NCBI GenBank assembly: GCA_035570055.1
Contig: DATMLM010000010.1
Coordinates: 16,926 to 80,925, forward strand
DNA length: 64,000 nt
Source of the DNA: DASRDS01 sp035570055
GTDB taxonomy: Bacteria; Gemmatimonadota; Gemmatimonadetes; Gemmatimonadales; Gemmatimonadaceae
Reading direction: 5' to 3'
Shown here: positions 24,394 to 33,046 of the stretch, one piece after another
Numbering within the stretch: the first letter of the stretch is position 1
Layout of the letters: the number at the start of each line of letters is the position of its first letter
Notes under the pieces: generated by a model
Seen by the model: the letters and a program-made list of their open reading frames with translations, nothing else
Told to the model about the DNA's origin: nothing
Database searches by the model: none
Program-made: the position numbers and the translations under genes

Positions 24394-24695
24394 TCGTCCA
24401 CGTCCTCGTGCGTGGCGAGCCTCGGCACGAGATAGAACCCATCGCGCATCTCGGGAGCGAAGTCCTCCCGCGGCCGCGCCAACCGCAGCTGCTCGCCGCC
24501 GTCGGCGCGGAGCGGCATCGGCGTCAGACCCGCCGCGAGGTCCGCCGGCACGCCACTCACGTCCACGCGCTGCAAGGCCTCCATGTGCGCCAGAATCGCG
24601 TTCAGCTCACCCGCGAGCGCCGGCAGCCGCTCCTCGCTTACCGAGAGCCGCGCCAGCGACGCAATGTGTCGGACATCGTCGAACGTCACCGCCAT
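24390..24695 (-). CDS. gatC: Aspartyl/glutamyl-tRNA amidotransferase subunit C
   Basis: GatC wraps around GatA and GatB to stabilise the complex. The 101-residue protein has the family pattern VTFDDVRHIASLARLSVSEE and ELNAILAHMEALQRVDVSGV near the start, then RPREDFAPEMRDGFYLVPRL at the end. ATG 24695 overlaps the uvrD stop (TAATG); a GTG three codons upstream (24704) is also in frame. It sits at the head of gatC-gatA-gatB, immediately after the helicase. Confidence 0.93.
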   Translation of the reverse strand: MAVTFDDVRHIASLARLSVSEERLPALAGELNAILAHMEALQRVDVSGVPADLAAGLTPMPLRADGGEQLRLARPREDFAPEMRDGFYLVPRLATHEDVDE

Positions 24696-27600
24696 TATTC
24701 CCACCCTCGCTCGAGCCCAGCCTGAGCCGCCACCAGCGTCTTGCGGCCAATGTCTGGATTGTCGAAATCCACCCGCACCTTGAGCTCCTTCCCGGACCCG
24801 GACATCTCCGCGATCACCCCAGAGCCGAACGTCTTGTGCTTCACCCGCTCGCCGACCCGGTACGCCGGTGCATCCTGCGACACCTCGGCTTCGTCCGCGA
24901 ACCGCGTCGGACCGTGCCGCGCGAGCGACACGGGGTTCCCAGGCCGCCGGAGACTTGGCCGATACGACTCGGGGTCGCGATCATCCCGTTGCCCAAACGT
25001 CGCGAACGCCGACCGCCCAAAGCTCCGGGCGGCCTCCGTCTGGTGCTGCTCGAGCATCTCCTTCGGAATCCCCTTGAGGAACCGGGAGGGGATGCCCTCC
25101 ATAATGCTGCCGTTCCAACGGCGGTGATCCGCGTACGTGAGATATAGCGTGCGTTCGGCCCGCGTGATCCCAACGTAGAAGAGACGCCGCTCCTCCTCGA
25201 GCTCTTTCGTGTAGGGGCTATCGATGGCGCGTCGCAACGGAAAGAGCCCGTCCTCGAGCCCCGTGATGAACACGATGGGGAACTCCAGCCCCTTCGCGTT
25301 GTGCATCGTCATCATCGACACGGCATCGGCGTTCGGGTCGAGGTGGTCGATGGCGGCGACGAGCGACGTCCGCTGCAGAAAGTGATCGAGCGGCCGAAGG
25401 CCAACCTCGCCCCCATCGGCGATCACCGTCTCGGCGGCGCTCTCGATGAGCTCCCGGAGATTCTCCAATCGCTCGGCCGCATCCGGCTCCGACTTGATCA
25501 CGTCGCCATAGCTGATCGAGCTCACAATCGCGTCCAAGAGCTCGTCGACGCCCGCATCGACCGCCTTCTCTCGCAGCGTTCCAAGGAGCACCGCAAATTC
25601 GGCCAACGCCGCCCGCGGCCCAGGCCGGAGTGCCGCCACGAGATCGGGCCGCCCGGCCGCCTCCAGCATCGACACCCCGGCACCGCGCGCCGCCTCACTG
25701 AGGAGCCCCAGCGCCTGCTCTCCAACGCCTCGCCGCGGCACGGTAATGGCCCGTCGAAACGCTTCCTCATCCGCCGGGTTCGCGATGAGCTTGAGGTAGC
25801 TCATGACATCGCGCACTTCTCTCCGATCGTAGAACCGCACAGCGCCAATAACGCGATACGGCGTGCGCTCGCGCCGTAGCGCCTCCTCGAACGCCCGGCT
25901 CTGTGCATTCGCGCGATACAGGATCGCAAAATCCTTGAGCGCCAACTGCCGGTCCGCCAGCCGCCGCTTGACGATCTGATCGACCACGAAGCTCGCTTCG
26001 TCTCTCTCATCCGCCGCGCGGACGAGCACAACCCGTTCCCCGCCACGCCGATTCGTGCGCAGCGTCTTCCCCAGCCGCTGCGTGTTCCCTTCGATCACGA
26101 CATTCGCCAGATCGAGGATCGGCTGCGTCGACCGATAGTTCTCCTCCAGCCGCACGACTCGCGCAGCCGGAAAGTCTTTCTCGAAGTCGAGAATATTCCG
26201 GATATCAGCGCCTCGCCATCCATAGATCGAGTTGTGCGTGACGATCCCGTTCGCGATGTAGTTGTGCGTCTTGTCGATATCGAGATCGTACACCGGCTCC
26301 GTGATCGTCACGCGCTCGACGTTCGCGACGATGTCATAGTCGCCGTCGCCCGTGAACATGGCCATTCCGGCCATCACAGAGCCCGCCGGCGTGAACGGCA
26401 ATGACGCCGACCCCAATCGCGCCACCCGAAACAGGTTGACGTCGAATCGCTCACGTATCCGCTCGACCGTATCGAACAGCACGTCGTACTGCGCATTCGC
26501 GGTCTCATGTCGCCAGCTCGCCGATCCGGCTTTGGCCGGCCGCACCGATAGCCCCATTGCCGCGAGTGCGTCCCGTCCCTCGCCGTCGTTCCCCACCATC
26601 GAGATACGATGCATTGGCGACGCCCCGCGCCGATCGCCACACAGCGTGACCACCACGTTCCGTCGATTCGCATTCCGCGAACGCGGTCTGAGATGCGGCT
26701 GGTCGACGGCCAATCCCCGGTCGGCAAGCAGCCGAAGTGCCCCGTCGCGCGTGTCGACCGCGGTAAAGATCCGATCGATCGCCGCCTGATCATGAACCAG
26801 GCCCCCAGACGACGTCCGCCGAGCGACGAACGGCAGCATCGGCAACCCGTATCGGAGCGACACGAGATACTCGTCCTCGCGCGCGGCGTTCTCCGACGCA
26901 TGTGTCGAGATCACCCAGAGCGCGTCCCCATGTTCCTGATGCAACCGCTGTTGGAGTCCGACGACGGGCCGCGCTTGCCCACGCGTGTACACTTGCGTCG
27001 TCCCGATCCGATAGCCTTTGCCGCGACGGTGCATGAGGTACGTGAAGTGCGTCTGCGGAACGACTCCCAACACATATCCCGCGAAATGCACGTGCTCGGG
27101 CGTGCTCACGATGCGCCGCCCGCGAGCCGTGACGATAGCGACGCCATCGCGCACACCCGAACGTTCGTGGACGGCGGCGACGCGCGCGGGACGGAATGTG
27201 CCGCTTCCATACCCCGACCGCACCAGGTCACCCGGCCGCACGGCCTCGATCGGCCGATCGGGGCCCTCCGCCATCGCGATCATTGTGCCGCGCACCAAAC
27301 ACTGATCATCATCTCCCACGACGGCGACGTTGCCGTGGCTGCCGAGGAGTTTGATCAGTGTGTACTGCGCACGGTTCGTGTCCTGATACTCGTCGACGAG
27401 TATGTACCGGAACATCGTCGAGTATCGCTGCAGTCGATCGGGATGCGCGCGAAAGAGCTCGACCGGCAGCAGCAGGAGGTCGTCGAAATCGACCGCGTTC
27501 TGCTGCTGCATCGTGCGCTCGAGATCGTTGTACACCTGTGCCGCCGCCCGAGAGAGTGGATCAGACGCGAGCTTCGCGTACTCCGAGGGCAAGACGAGGG

Positions 27601-28048
27601 CGTTCTTTGCGTCGGAAATCACCGAGTGCACGACCTTGGGTGGAAGGTCGCGTACCGAGAGACCCTTCGCGTCCATCAGGCGCTTCACGGTGCCGACGAT
27701 GTCGTCCTCGTCGTAAATCGTGAACGCCGACGTACGGTTGACGTACTTCGCGTTCGCCCGCAGGAGTCGCGCGCCGATCGCGTGGAACGTGCCGACCCAC
27801 ATACCCGTCGGCTCGCCACCGAGCAGGCGCGCGAGTCGGGCGCGCATCTCGCCCGCCGCCTTGTTCGTGAACGTGACCGCGAGAATCTGCGATGGCTCGA
27901 CACCGTGCTCGCGGATCAGGTTGAAGATCCGCGTCGTGAGCACGCGTGTCTTGCCCGATCCCGCGCCCGCGAGGACGAGGAGAGGACCTTCACCGTGCAA
28001 TACCGCATCACGCTGCGCGGGATTGAGACCCGCGAGTGGCTCCAACAT
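24695..28048 (-). CDS. pcrA: UvrD/PcrA-family DNA helicase interrupted by an intein
   Basis: Superfamily 1A helicases of this type act in nucleotide excision repair and replication-fork processing. The 1117-residue product comprises a helicase of about 760 residues plus an intein of 357. Seen motifs: Q-motif LNPAQRDAV, Walker A AGAGSGKTRVL (near residue 28), TFTNKAAGEM, Walker B ILVDEYQDTN (near 216), and the motif III halves VVGDDDQ and SIYGWRGA split by the intein. Then VVRLEENYRSTQPIL (IV), VSMMTMHNAKGLEFPIVF (V) and EEERRLFYVGITRAE (VI). The ATG overlaps the kinase stop (TGATG). The C-terminus ends with the Tudor-like FGSGVIAEMSGSG region. Confidence 0.96.
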   Translation of the reverse strand: MLEPLAGLNPAQRDAVLHGEGPLLVLAGAGSGKTRVLTTRIFNLIREHGVEPSQILAVTFTNKAAGEMRARLARLLGGEPTGMWVGTFHAIGARLLRANAKYVNRTSAFTIYDEDDIVGTVKRLMDAKGLSVRDLPPKVVHSVISDAKNALVLPSEYAKLASDPLSRAAAQVYNDLERTMQQQNAVDFDDLLLLPVELFRAHPDRLQRYSTMFRYILVDEYQDTNRAQYTLIKLLGSHGNVAVVGDDDQCLVRGTMIAMAEGPDRPIEAVRPGDLVRSGYGSGTFRPARVAAVHERSGVRDGVAIVTARGRRIVSTPEHVHFAGYVLGVVPQTHFTYLMHRRGKGYRIGTTQVYTRGQARPVVGLQQRLHQEHGDALWVISTHASENAAREDEYLVSLRYGLPMLPFVARRTSSGGLVHDQAAIDRIFTAVDTRDGALRLLADRGLAVDQPHLRPRSRNANRRNVVVTLCGDRRGASPMHRISMVGNDGEGRDALAAMGLSVRPAKAGSASWRHETANAQYDVLFDTVERIRERFDVNLFRVARLGSASLPFTPAGSVMAGMAMFTGDGDYDIVANVERVTITEPVYDLDIDKTHNYIANGIVTHNSIYGWRGADIRNILDFEKDFPAARVVRLEENYRSTQPILDLANVVIEGNTQRLGKTLRTNRRGGERVVLVRAADERDEASFVVDQIVKRRLADRQLALKDFAILYRANAQSRAFEEALRRERTPYRVIGAVRFYDRREVRDVMSYLKLIANPADEEAFRRAITVPRRGVGEQALGLLSEAARGAGVSMLEAAGRPDLVAALRPGPRAALAEFAVLLGTLREKAVDAGVDELLDAIVSSISYGDVIKSEPDAAERLENLRELIESAAETVIADGGEVGLRPLDHFLQRTSLVAAIDHLDPNADAVSMMTMHNAKGLEFPIVFITGLEDGLFPLRRAIDSPYTKELEEERRLFYVGITRAERTLYLTYADHRRWNGSIMEGIPSRFLKGIPKEMLEQHQTEAARSFGRSAFATFGQRDDRDPESYRPSLRRPGNPVSLARHGPTRFADEAEVSQDAPAYRVGERVKHKTFGSGVIAEMSGSGKELKVRVDFDNPDIGRKTLVAAQAGLERGWE
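26231..27301 (-). mobile_element. Intein inserted at helicase motif III of UvrD/PcrA
   Basis: Residues 250-606 of the helicase product form a protein-splicing element. It begins with Cys (CLVRGTMIAM, block A) directly after GDDDQ. It has the block B sequence GRRIVSTPEHVHF, and ends with VYDLDIDKTHNYIANG (block F) and IVTHN (block G), followed by Ser of SIYGWRGA as the +1 residue. Cys1, block B Thr/His, penultimate His, terminal Asn and +1 Ser are all present, so splicing should work. The central 200 residues (about 115-315) are homing-endonuclease-sized but show no clear double LAGLIDADG motif. Confidence 0.93.
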
Positions 28049-29271
28049 CAAGGCAAAATAATCTCGAACGTCGCTCCGCGATCGCCCTGCGGCACGAGCG
28101 CGAGCCGGCCGCCGTGGTTTTCCTCGATGATGCGCTTGGCGAGCGAGAGCCCGATGCCCCACCCGCGCTGTTTTGTGGAGAACCCGGGCTGGAAGATCTG
28201 CTTCCGGATCTTGGCCGGCACTCCGGGGCCGTCATCACTGATCCGAAGCCGGACACCGCCCTCGGGGAACGGCGAGGCCGTGAGATCGACCCGGCCGCCC
28301 CGACCAGCGAGCGCGTCGATCGCGTTCTTGACAATCGACTCCAGGGCCCACTCGAGCAGCACCGAGTCGCCCTGCACCACCAGCGCCGCTCCGCGGCGCG
28401 TCGATGCAGCGCCTACGGCGCCGCTCGACTGGTCGGTTGGAATGAGCTCGGCTGCGCCTCGCTCTAGCGTCTCGACTTCGGCGCACACCGTGACCGTATG
28501 CGCCAACGACGGCACCCGCGCCCGGAAGTACGCGGCAACCCGCTGCATCAGCTCCGCGGCATCCACCGGCTCGGCCTTCGGCGGCCGGCCGATACGCTCG
28601 AACCGGTGCGCGACCCGTTCCAACCGCACGAGGTCACTCTGCATGTGGTCCAGGAGCGAGGACGACTCGGCGGCCTCGTCCCGCTCGCGCAGCAGCTCGA
28701 CCCAGCCGCTCAGCGATGAGAGCGGAGTCCCCAGCTGGTGGGCGGACTCTCGCGCCATGCCGGCCCACACCCGCTCGCGGTCGGCGTGGGCTCGCGTGCG
28801 CAGCGTGAAGATGCTCGCCCCGAGCAGAAACGCGAGCAGGATCACTTGCAGAATCGGAATGATCCGCAACCCCTCGACCAACGGCGTATTCCCGATGTGC
28901 ACGATGCCGATCCCAGGCTCGATCACCGGCGGGTTTTCGGCGTCGAGTTGATCGACATAGGCTCTCATGCGCGGCCCGTTGAGCGGCGCCGTGAACGGGA
29001 TATTCGCCGTGTCGCGCGGGTTGCCGTGCGGATCCGTCACGACCACGGGCACGCCCATGTCGCGAATGTGCCGCGCGAGATCGAACAACGCATCGGCGCT
29101 GGCGAGCTCCGACGTATCGCTCAGAGCCTTGAAGATCCGCGCGTACATCTGCCCGGACCGCGCGGCCTCCCGCCGCAACTCGGCCAATACGCGCTGCGTC
29201 GAGACGACGTACCAACCCAGCAGGACGGCGAATCCGAGCCCCAGGAGGATCGTAGGCAGCCGACGCGCCAT
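28048..29271 (-). CDS. Membrane sensor histidine kinase
   Basis: The 407-residue protein has two membrane segments (about residues 5-25 and 134-156) flanking a periplasmic sensor region of about 105 residues. The H-box is MARESAHQLGTPLSSLSG, and the HATPase domain shows VKNAIDAL (N box), ISDDGPGVPA (G1), GFSTKQRGWGIGLSLAK (F/G2 boxes) and ENHGGRL. No HAMP domain or receiver partner is adjacent. A segment around ERGAAELIPTDQSSGAVGAA looks inserted between the dimerisation and ATPase regions and is encoded by a 26-base dispersed repeat (28433-28458). It lies 11 bases after serS. Confidence 0.9.
   Translation of the reverse strand: MARRLPTILLGLGFAVLLGWYVVSTQRVLAELRREAARSGQMYARIFKALSDTSELASADALFDLARHIRDMGVPVVVTDPHGNPRDTANIPFTAPLNGPRMRAYVDQLDAENPPVIEPGIGIVHIGNTPLVEGLRIIPILQVILLAFLLGASIFTLRTRAHADRERVWAGMARESAHQLGTPLSSLSGWVELLRERDEAAESSSLLDHMQSDLVRLERVAHRFERIGRPPKAEPVDAAELMQRVAAYFRARVPSLAHTVTVCAEVETLERGAAELIPTDQSSGAVGAASTRRGAALVVQGDSVLLEWALESIVKNAIDALAGRGGRVDLTASPFPEGGVRLRISDDGPGVPAKIRKQIFQPGFSTKQRGWGIGLSLAKRIIEENHGGRLALVPQGDRGATFEIILP
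28433..28458. repeat. 26-base dispersed repeat, copy 2 (inside a histidine kinase gene)
   Basis: This segment matches 7578-7603 at 25 of 26 positions. Here it lies in the kinase coding region, with the frame open, so it contributes residues to a poorly conserved linker. The hairpin seen in copy 1 is degraded on the right side. Confidence 0.45.
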
Positions 29272-29282
29272 CGTGAATGGCC

Positions 29283-30554
29283 TCAGCCGATACGATCGGC
29301 GCCGAGATACGGGCGCAGCACTTCCGGAACGACGACCGAGCCGTCCGGCTGCTGATAGTGCTCGAGCAGCGTGGCGATCGTGCGCGGGAACCCGAGGCCC
29401 GAACCGTTCAACGTGTGCACGAACTCGGGCTTTTTCCCTCCCGCCGCTCTATACCGAATATTCGCCCTTCTCGCTTGAAAGTCCGTGAACGTGCTGCACG
29501 AAGACACTTCCAACCATTTCCCGACACCGGGCGCCCAGACTTCGAGATCATACGTCTTCGCTGACGCAAATCCCGTATCGCCCGCGGCGAGCAGTACCAC
29601 ACGATACGGCAAGCCGAGCCGCTGCAACACCCGCTCGGCGTGCGTCGTGAGTAACTCGTGCTGTGCCGGCGAATCCTCCGGCGCACAAATTCTCACCAGC
29701 TCGACCTTGTCGAACTCGTGCACGCGCAGAAGCCCGCGGGTGTCCTTCCCGGCCGCGCCGGCCTCGCGCCTGAAGCACGGGGTGTAGCCAACGAGCCCCA
29801 TCGGCAGCTTGGCGCCATCGAGGATCTCATCACGAAACAAGTTCGTGATGGGCACCTCGGCCGTCGGAATCAAAAAGAGATCGTCGCTCTCGACGCGATA
29901 GAGATCGTCCTCGAACTTCGGCAGCTGCCCGGTCCCCGTCATCGATGCCCGATTGACGACGTAGGGCACCCACGTCTCATCGTATCCGTGCTCGCTCGTC
30001 TGGAGCGTGATCATCCAGTTGATCAGCGACCGCACGAGTCGCGCACCCAGCCCGCGAAAGACGATGAACCCGGAGCCCGTGACCTTTGCTCCAGCCTCGA
30101 AATCGATGAGCCCGAGCTTCGTCCCGATCTCCCAGTGTGGCTTGAGTCCATCGCTCGGCCGCGGCTTGCCCCACTCGCGGATGACGGTATTGGCCTCCTC
30201 TCCACCTGCCGGAACGTGGTCGAGCGTGATATTCGGGATCTGCAACAATAATTCATCGCGCGCTCGCTTCGCTTCGCTCGCTCTCGCATCCTGCGCGGCG
30301 ATGTCCCCGCCCACGAGCCGTGACTCATCCACGAGAGCTCTTATGTCGCGCCCCTCGCGCATTGCCCGTTGCACTTCTTCCGAGAGCGTGTTGCGCCGAG
30401 CCTTGAGGCGTTCGACGTCGGCGACGAGGCGACGCCAGTCGCCGTCGAGCGCTTCGAGTTGCGCGAGCGAAGCGAGCGCACTCGTCGCCCCGCGGCGCTC
30501 CAGCGCGGCACGGAGGGCCTCAGGTCGCTCGCGAAGCAAACGCGCATCGTGCAC
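29283..30554 (-). CDS. serS: Seryl-tRNA synthetase
   Basis: SerRS charges tRNA(Ser). The 423-residue protein has the N-terminal coiled-coil arm (about 30-100). The class II catalytic core follows: motif 2 in TPCFRREAGAAGKDTRGLLRVHEF (residues about 254-277), EYLE-like KTYDLEVWAPG, and motif 3 GSGLGFPRTIATLLEHYQ. The C-terminus ends in IPEVLRPYLG-like VVPEVLRPYLGADRIG. GTG start, with AGGAG about 9 bases upstream. It heads a transcript that continues into the sensor kinase, helicase and gatCAB. Confidence 0.96.
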   Translation of the reverse strand: MHDARLLRERPEALRAALERRGATSALASLAQLEALDGDWRRLVADVERLKARRNTLSEEVQRAMREGRDIRALVDESRLVGGDIAAQDARASEAKRARDELLLQIPNITLDHVPAGGEEANTVIREWGKPRPSDGLKPHWEIGTKLGLIDFEAGAKVTGSGFIVFRGLGARLVRSLINWMITLQTSEHGYDETWVPYVVNRASMTGTGQLPKFEDDLYRVESDDLFLIPTAEVPITNLFRDEILDGAKLPMGLVGYTPCFRREAGAAGKDTRGLLRVHEFDKVELVRICAPEDSPAQHELLTTHAERVLQRLGLPYRVVLLAAGDTGFASAKTYDLEVWAPGVGKWLEVSSCSTFTDFQARRANIRYRAAGGKKPEFVHTLNGSGLGFPRTIATLLEHYQQPDGSVVVPEVLRPYLGADRIG

Positions 30555-30569
30555 GGCGTCCGCTCCTGG

Positions 30570-31172
30570 TTAGTGGCTCGGGATAGCGCCGGGAACGAGC
30601 GTATCGTAATCGCAATTCGGATCGACGACCGCCCGGAAATGAATCAACCCAGTCGTCCGATCGATGCTGTCGACCTGAAACTTGCCGTAAAGCAGTTCCT
30701 GCGACGTAATGCTGACGGCGGTACACGCGGTCGTATTCTGCGTCACGACCTCGAAGATCTCCCCGGGCGCGACGAGCAACGAGTCGTTGAACTCGTACCC
30801 ATTGTGCGACGCGATGTCGATCTGGTCGAACGCGATGTGTTGGATGACCTGAAGCCCCACGACGCGCGGAATGCCGGCGGCCGTGACCACGAGCTTCGCC
30901 GGGTAGACGACGACGTTGCCGCCCTCGACGTTGAGGGCGAAGTCGAAGTTGAGGCTCCCGTCCGGCACGACCAGGGCGCTCGTCGCCAGGTCGAACGCGG
31001 TCGGCTGCGTCGGATCGGCCGTGGCGAGCGAGTACGCGGTGAGCGTGTCGTAGGTGATGGCGATCGCGGCCGCGGGCTTATTGGGGTTCCCACACCCCGC
31101 CGCCGATAGGCCAGTCGCAGACAATAGAATACAGACGACCCCGAGACGGGCTGTGGGCAAGCGAAGTGTCAT
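30570..31172 (-). CDS. Predicted lipoprotein of unknown function
   Basis: The 200-residue protein has an N-terminal hydrophobic segment ending in a lipobox, LSAAGC, so the mature chain starts with a lipid-modified Cys near residue 25. The rest is rich in Val, Asp and Thr, with alternating hydrophobic strands (NFDFALNVEGGNVVVYP, GIPRVVGLQVIQHIAFDQID), suggesting a beta-sandwich. I recognise no family. It is divergent from the Roadblock operon and has its own promoter close to the ATG. Its 15-base spacing to serS suggests readthrough into serS. Confidence 0.72.
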   Translation of the reverse strand: MTLRLPTARLGVVCILLSATGLSAAGCGNPNKPAAAIAITYDTLTAYSLATADPTQPTAFDLATSALVVPDGSLNFDFALNVEGGNVVVYPAKLVVTAAGIPRVVGLQVIQHIAFDQIDIASHNGYEFNDSLLVAPGEIFEVVTQNTTACTAVSITSQELLYGKFQVDSIDRTTGLIHFRAVVDPNCDYDTLVPGAIPSH

Positions 31173-31182
31173 GACCAGGCGT

Positions 31183-31211
31183 ACATTAGAGGTGGGGGAC
31201 GGTGACTGCAA
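31183..31211 (-). promoter_or_regulatory. Promoter of the lipoprotein gene
   Basis: On the minus strand TTGCAG (31206-31211), a 17-base spacer and TAATGT (31183-31188) form a sigma70-type promoter. The predicted start (about 31176) lies 4 bases before the ATG at 31172, giving an almost leaderless mRNA. Confidence 0.55.
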
Positions 31212-31225
31212 GCCATTCGCATCGC

Positions 31226-31254
31226 TTGACATACCCCTTTGGGCCTCCTTAGCT
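31226..31254 (+). promoter_or_regulatory. Promoter of the Roadblock / response-regulator operon
   Basis: TTGACA (31226-31231), a 17-base spacer and TTAGCT (31249-31254). The predicted start (about 31261) lies 4 bases before the ATG at 31265. It is divergent from the lipoprotein promoter; the two -35 boxes are about 15 bases apart. Confidence 0.55.
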
Positions 31255-31264
31255 TCGCTCGTCC

Positions 31265-31618
31265 ATGCCAACCATTCGAGACCTCGTCGCGGCCATCCGC
31301 CAACGTGATGGCGTCGATGCAGCCGTCGTGCTGGGTCGCGACGGCTTGCTGATCGACAGCCAGACGATCCCGAGCCTCGAGGCCGAGAACGTGGCGGCCC
31401 ACGTCCCGGGTCTCGTCAATGCCGCGGACGACTTCGGGGCCTCGGCCGCGCGGGGCGACCTCGTGACCGCGGTGCTGGAATACCCCAGCGGCCTAGCGAT
31501 TGTGTCCGTGCTCTCCGCCGACGCGATCCTGCTGGTGCTCGTCCAGCCCAAAGCCAACGTCGGACAGCTCCTGTTCGAGCTTCGCCGCTACCGCGAACAA
31601 ATCGCGTCGTTGGTCTAA
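31265..31618 (+). CDS. Roadblock/LC7-domain protein
   Basis: Roadblock/LC7 proteins bind small GTPases (MglB-type) or act as adaptors in bacterial polarity and gliding. The 117-residue protein shows the family pattern: MPTIRDLVAAIRQRDGVDAA, VVLGRDGLLIDSQTIP, and VTAVLEYPSGLAIVSVLSAD followed by AILLVLVQP, with a C-terminal helix QLLFELRRYREQIASLV. No MglA-type GTPase is encoded nearby. Its stop overlaps the response-regulator ATG by one base, so the two proteins are likely made together. Confidence 0.87.
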   Translation: MPTIRDLVAAIRQRDGVDAAVVLGRDGLLIDSQTIPSLEAENVAAHVPGLVNAADDFGASAARGDLVTAVLEYPSGLAIVSVLSADAILLVLVQPKANVGQLLFELRRYREQIASLV

Positions 31619-32016
31619 TGGCGGGGGAGCGGATCCACGCCCTCGTGGCGGATGATGAGCCGCACATCGGTCGGATCATCAAAATGAAGCTCGAACAAGG
31701 TCCGTTTCGCGTAACCTTGGCGTACGACGGCCGCGAAGCGCTGGAGATTCTGCGGCAGGAACCGGACATCGGGATCGTCCTGCTCGATCTCATGATGCCG
31801 CATCTCTCGGGACTCGACGTCCTCGCCGAGCTCCGGGCGGACCCCAAGCGGAAGGACTTGCCGTGCATCATCCTCACGGCCGCCGGGCAGGAGCAGCAAC
31901 ACCGGCTGGCGATGCGGCTGGGCGCGACCGAGTTCCTGACCAAGCCATTCAGCCCCAAGAAGCTGTACGCGCGGACGGCGGAGCTCGCGGGCGTCGCGCA
32001 CGCGGAGGACGTCTAG
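31618..32016 (+). CDS. Single-domain response regulator (CheY-like receiver)
   Basis: The 132-residue protein is a receiver domain with no output domain. The acidic pair is VADDEPHIGR (Asp-Asp), the phosphoacceptor Asp is in VLLDLMMPHLSG (near residue 62), Thr is in IILTAAGQ and the conserved Lys is in FLTKPFSPKKL. No histidine kinase is adjacent; the nearest is 28048-29271 on the other strand. It follows Roadblock without a gap and precedes a nucleotide-sugar enzyme. A partner in signalling is inferred, not shown. Confidence 0.93.
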   Translation: MAGERIHALVADDEPHIGRIIKMKLEQGPFRVTLAYDGREALEILRQEPDIGIVLLDLMMPHLSGLDVLAELRADPKRKDLPCIILTAAGQEQQHRLAMRLGATEFLTKPFSPKKLYARTAELAGVAHAEDV

Positions 32017-32017
32017 C

Positions 32018-33046
32018 GTGGCCACTTGGGCGGTGGTCCTGGCAGGCGGCGTCGGATCGCGCTTCTGGCCACTGAGCACGCCCGAGCGACCAAAGCAGCT
32101 CCTTCCGCTCGTGACTGAGCATCCGCTGCTCGTCGACACGCTCAACCGTCTGACACCGCTGGTCCCGGCCGAGCGAACGCTCGTCCTCACGAACGCCGGG
32201 ATCAAGAACGAAGTCGCGATGTTCGCCCGGCTCCCTCGCGAGAACGTGATCGCCGAGCCGCGCCCGGCCGGCACGGCCGCGGCGCTCGCGTACGCCGCAA
32301 CCGAGATCGAGCGTCGCGAAGGGCGCAACGCCGGGATGATCTGCGTCCACGCGGACTGGGCCGTCACCGACGAACCCGCGTTCCGCGATGCGCTCTCCGC
32401 CGGCGTTTCAGCCGCCGAGCGTCACGCGAGCCTCGTCACCGTGGGCATCGTGCCGACTCGTCCCGATCCGGGGTTCGGGTATATCTGCCCTGGGGGCGAG
32501 GTCGAACCAGGCGTCCTTCGCGTTGAGCGCTTCGTCGAGAAGCCCGACAAGCTGCGCGCGGCCAAGATGGTCGCCGATGGGTATCTCTGGAACTCCGGTA
32601 TCTTCGCCTGGCGCGTGGGCGATTTTCTCGATGAGATCCGCTCGCTCACTCCCGAAGTCGCACCCGCCATCGGCATCCCCAGCATCGACGCATTTTTTGA
32701 TCGCGTCAAATCGATTTCCGTCGACGTCGGCGTGCTCGAACGCTCCAGTCGCGTCCTCGTCATCCCGGGCCGCTTCGGCTGGGACGACGTCGGCACGTGG
32801 GGCGCCCTCGCCAGAGTCCGCGAGAAAGACGGCGCCGGCAACGCGAGCTACGGCAACGTCTACACGCGCGACGCCCACGGCAACGTCATCCACGCCGACG
32901 GCCGAAACGCCGTCGTGCTCGATGGCGTCTCGGGTATCGTCGTTGTCGTCGTCGATGGGATGACCCTGGTGACGACGGTCGAACGCTCGGCCGACCTCAA
33001 GGGCCTGCTCGAGGCGCTGCCGCCCGCCCTCCGCGATCCGCGGTGA
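32018..33046 (+). CDS. manC: Mannose-1-phosphate guanylyltransferase
   Basis: The enzyme makes GDP-mannose from mannose-1-phosphate and GTP, for cell-surface polysaccharide. The 342-residue protein begins with GTG and shows VLAGGVGSRFWPLSTPERPK (pyrophosphorylase signature, ends near residue 24). It also has ENVIAEPRPAGTAAALAYAA, ICVHADWAVTDEP, VERFVEKPD and YLWNSGIFAWRVGDFL, then FGWDDVGTWGAL and NVVHADGRN-like NVIHADGRNA. The C-terminal cupin isomerase domain of bifunctional forms is absent. Confidence 0.91.
   Translation: MATWAVVLAGGVGSRFWPLSTPERPKQLLPLVTEHPLLVDTLNRLTPLVPAERTLVLTNAGIKNEVAMFARLPRENVIAEPRPAGTAAALAYAATEIERREGRNAGMICVHADWAVTDEPAFRDALSAGVSAAERHASLVTVGIVPTRPDPGFGYICPGGEVEPGVLRVERFVEKPDKLRAAKMVADGYLWNSGIFAWRVGDFLDEIRSLTPEVAPAIGIPSIDAFFDRVKSISVDVGVLERSSRVLVIPGRFGWDDVGTWGALARVREKDGAGNASYGNVYTRDAHGNVIHADGRNAVVLDGVSGIVVVVVDGMTLVTTVERSADLKGLLEALPPALRDPR

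Noticed and set aside
26609..28951. A 780-codon plus-strand frame over uvrD and the kinase
   Set aside because: It covers two well-supported minus-strand genes and the intein; no motif is visible in it.
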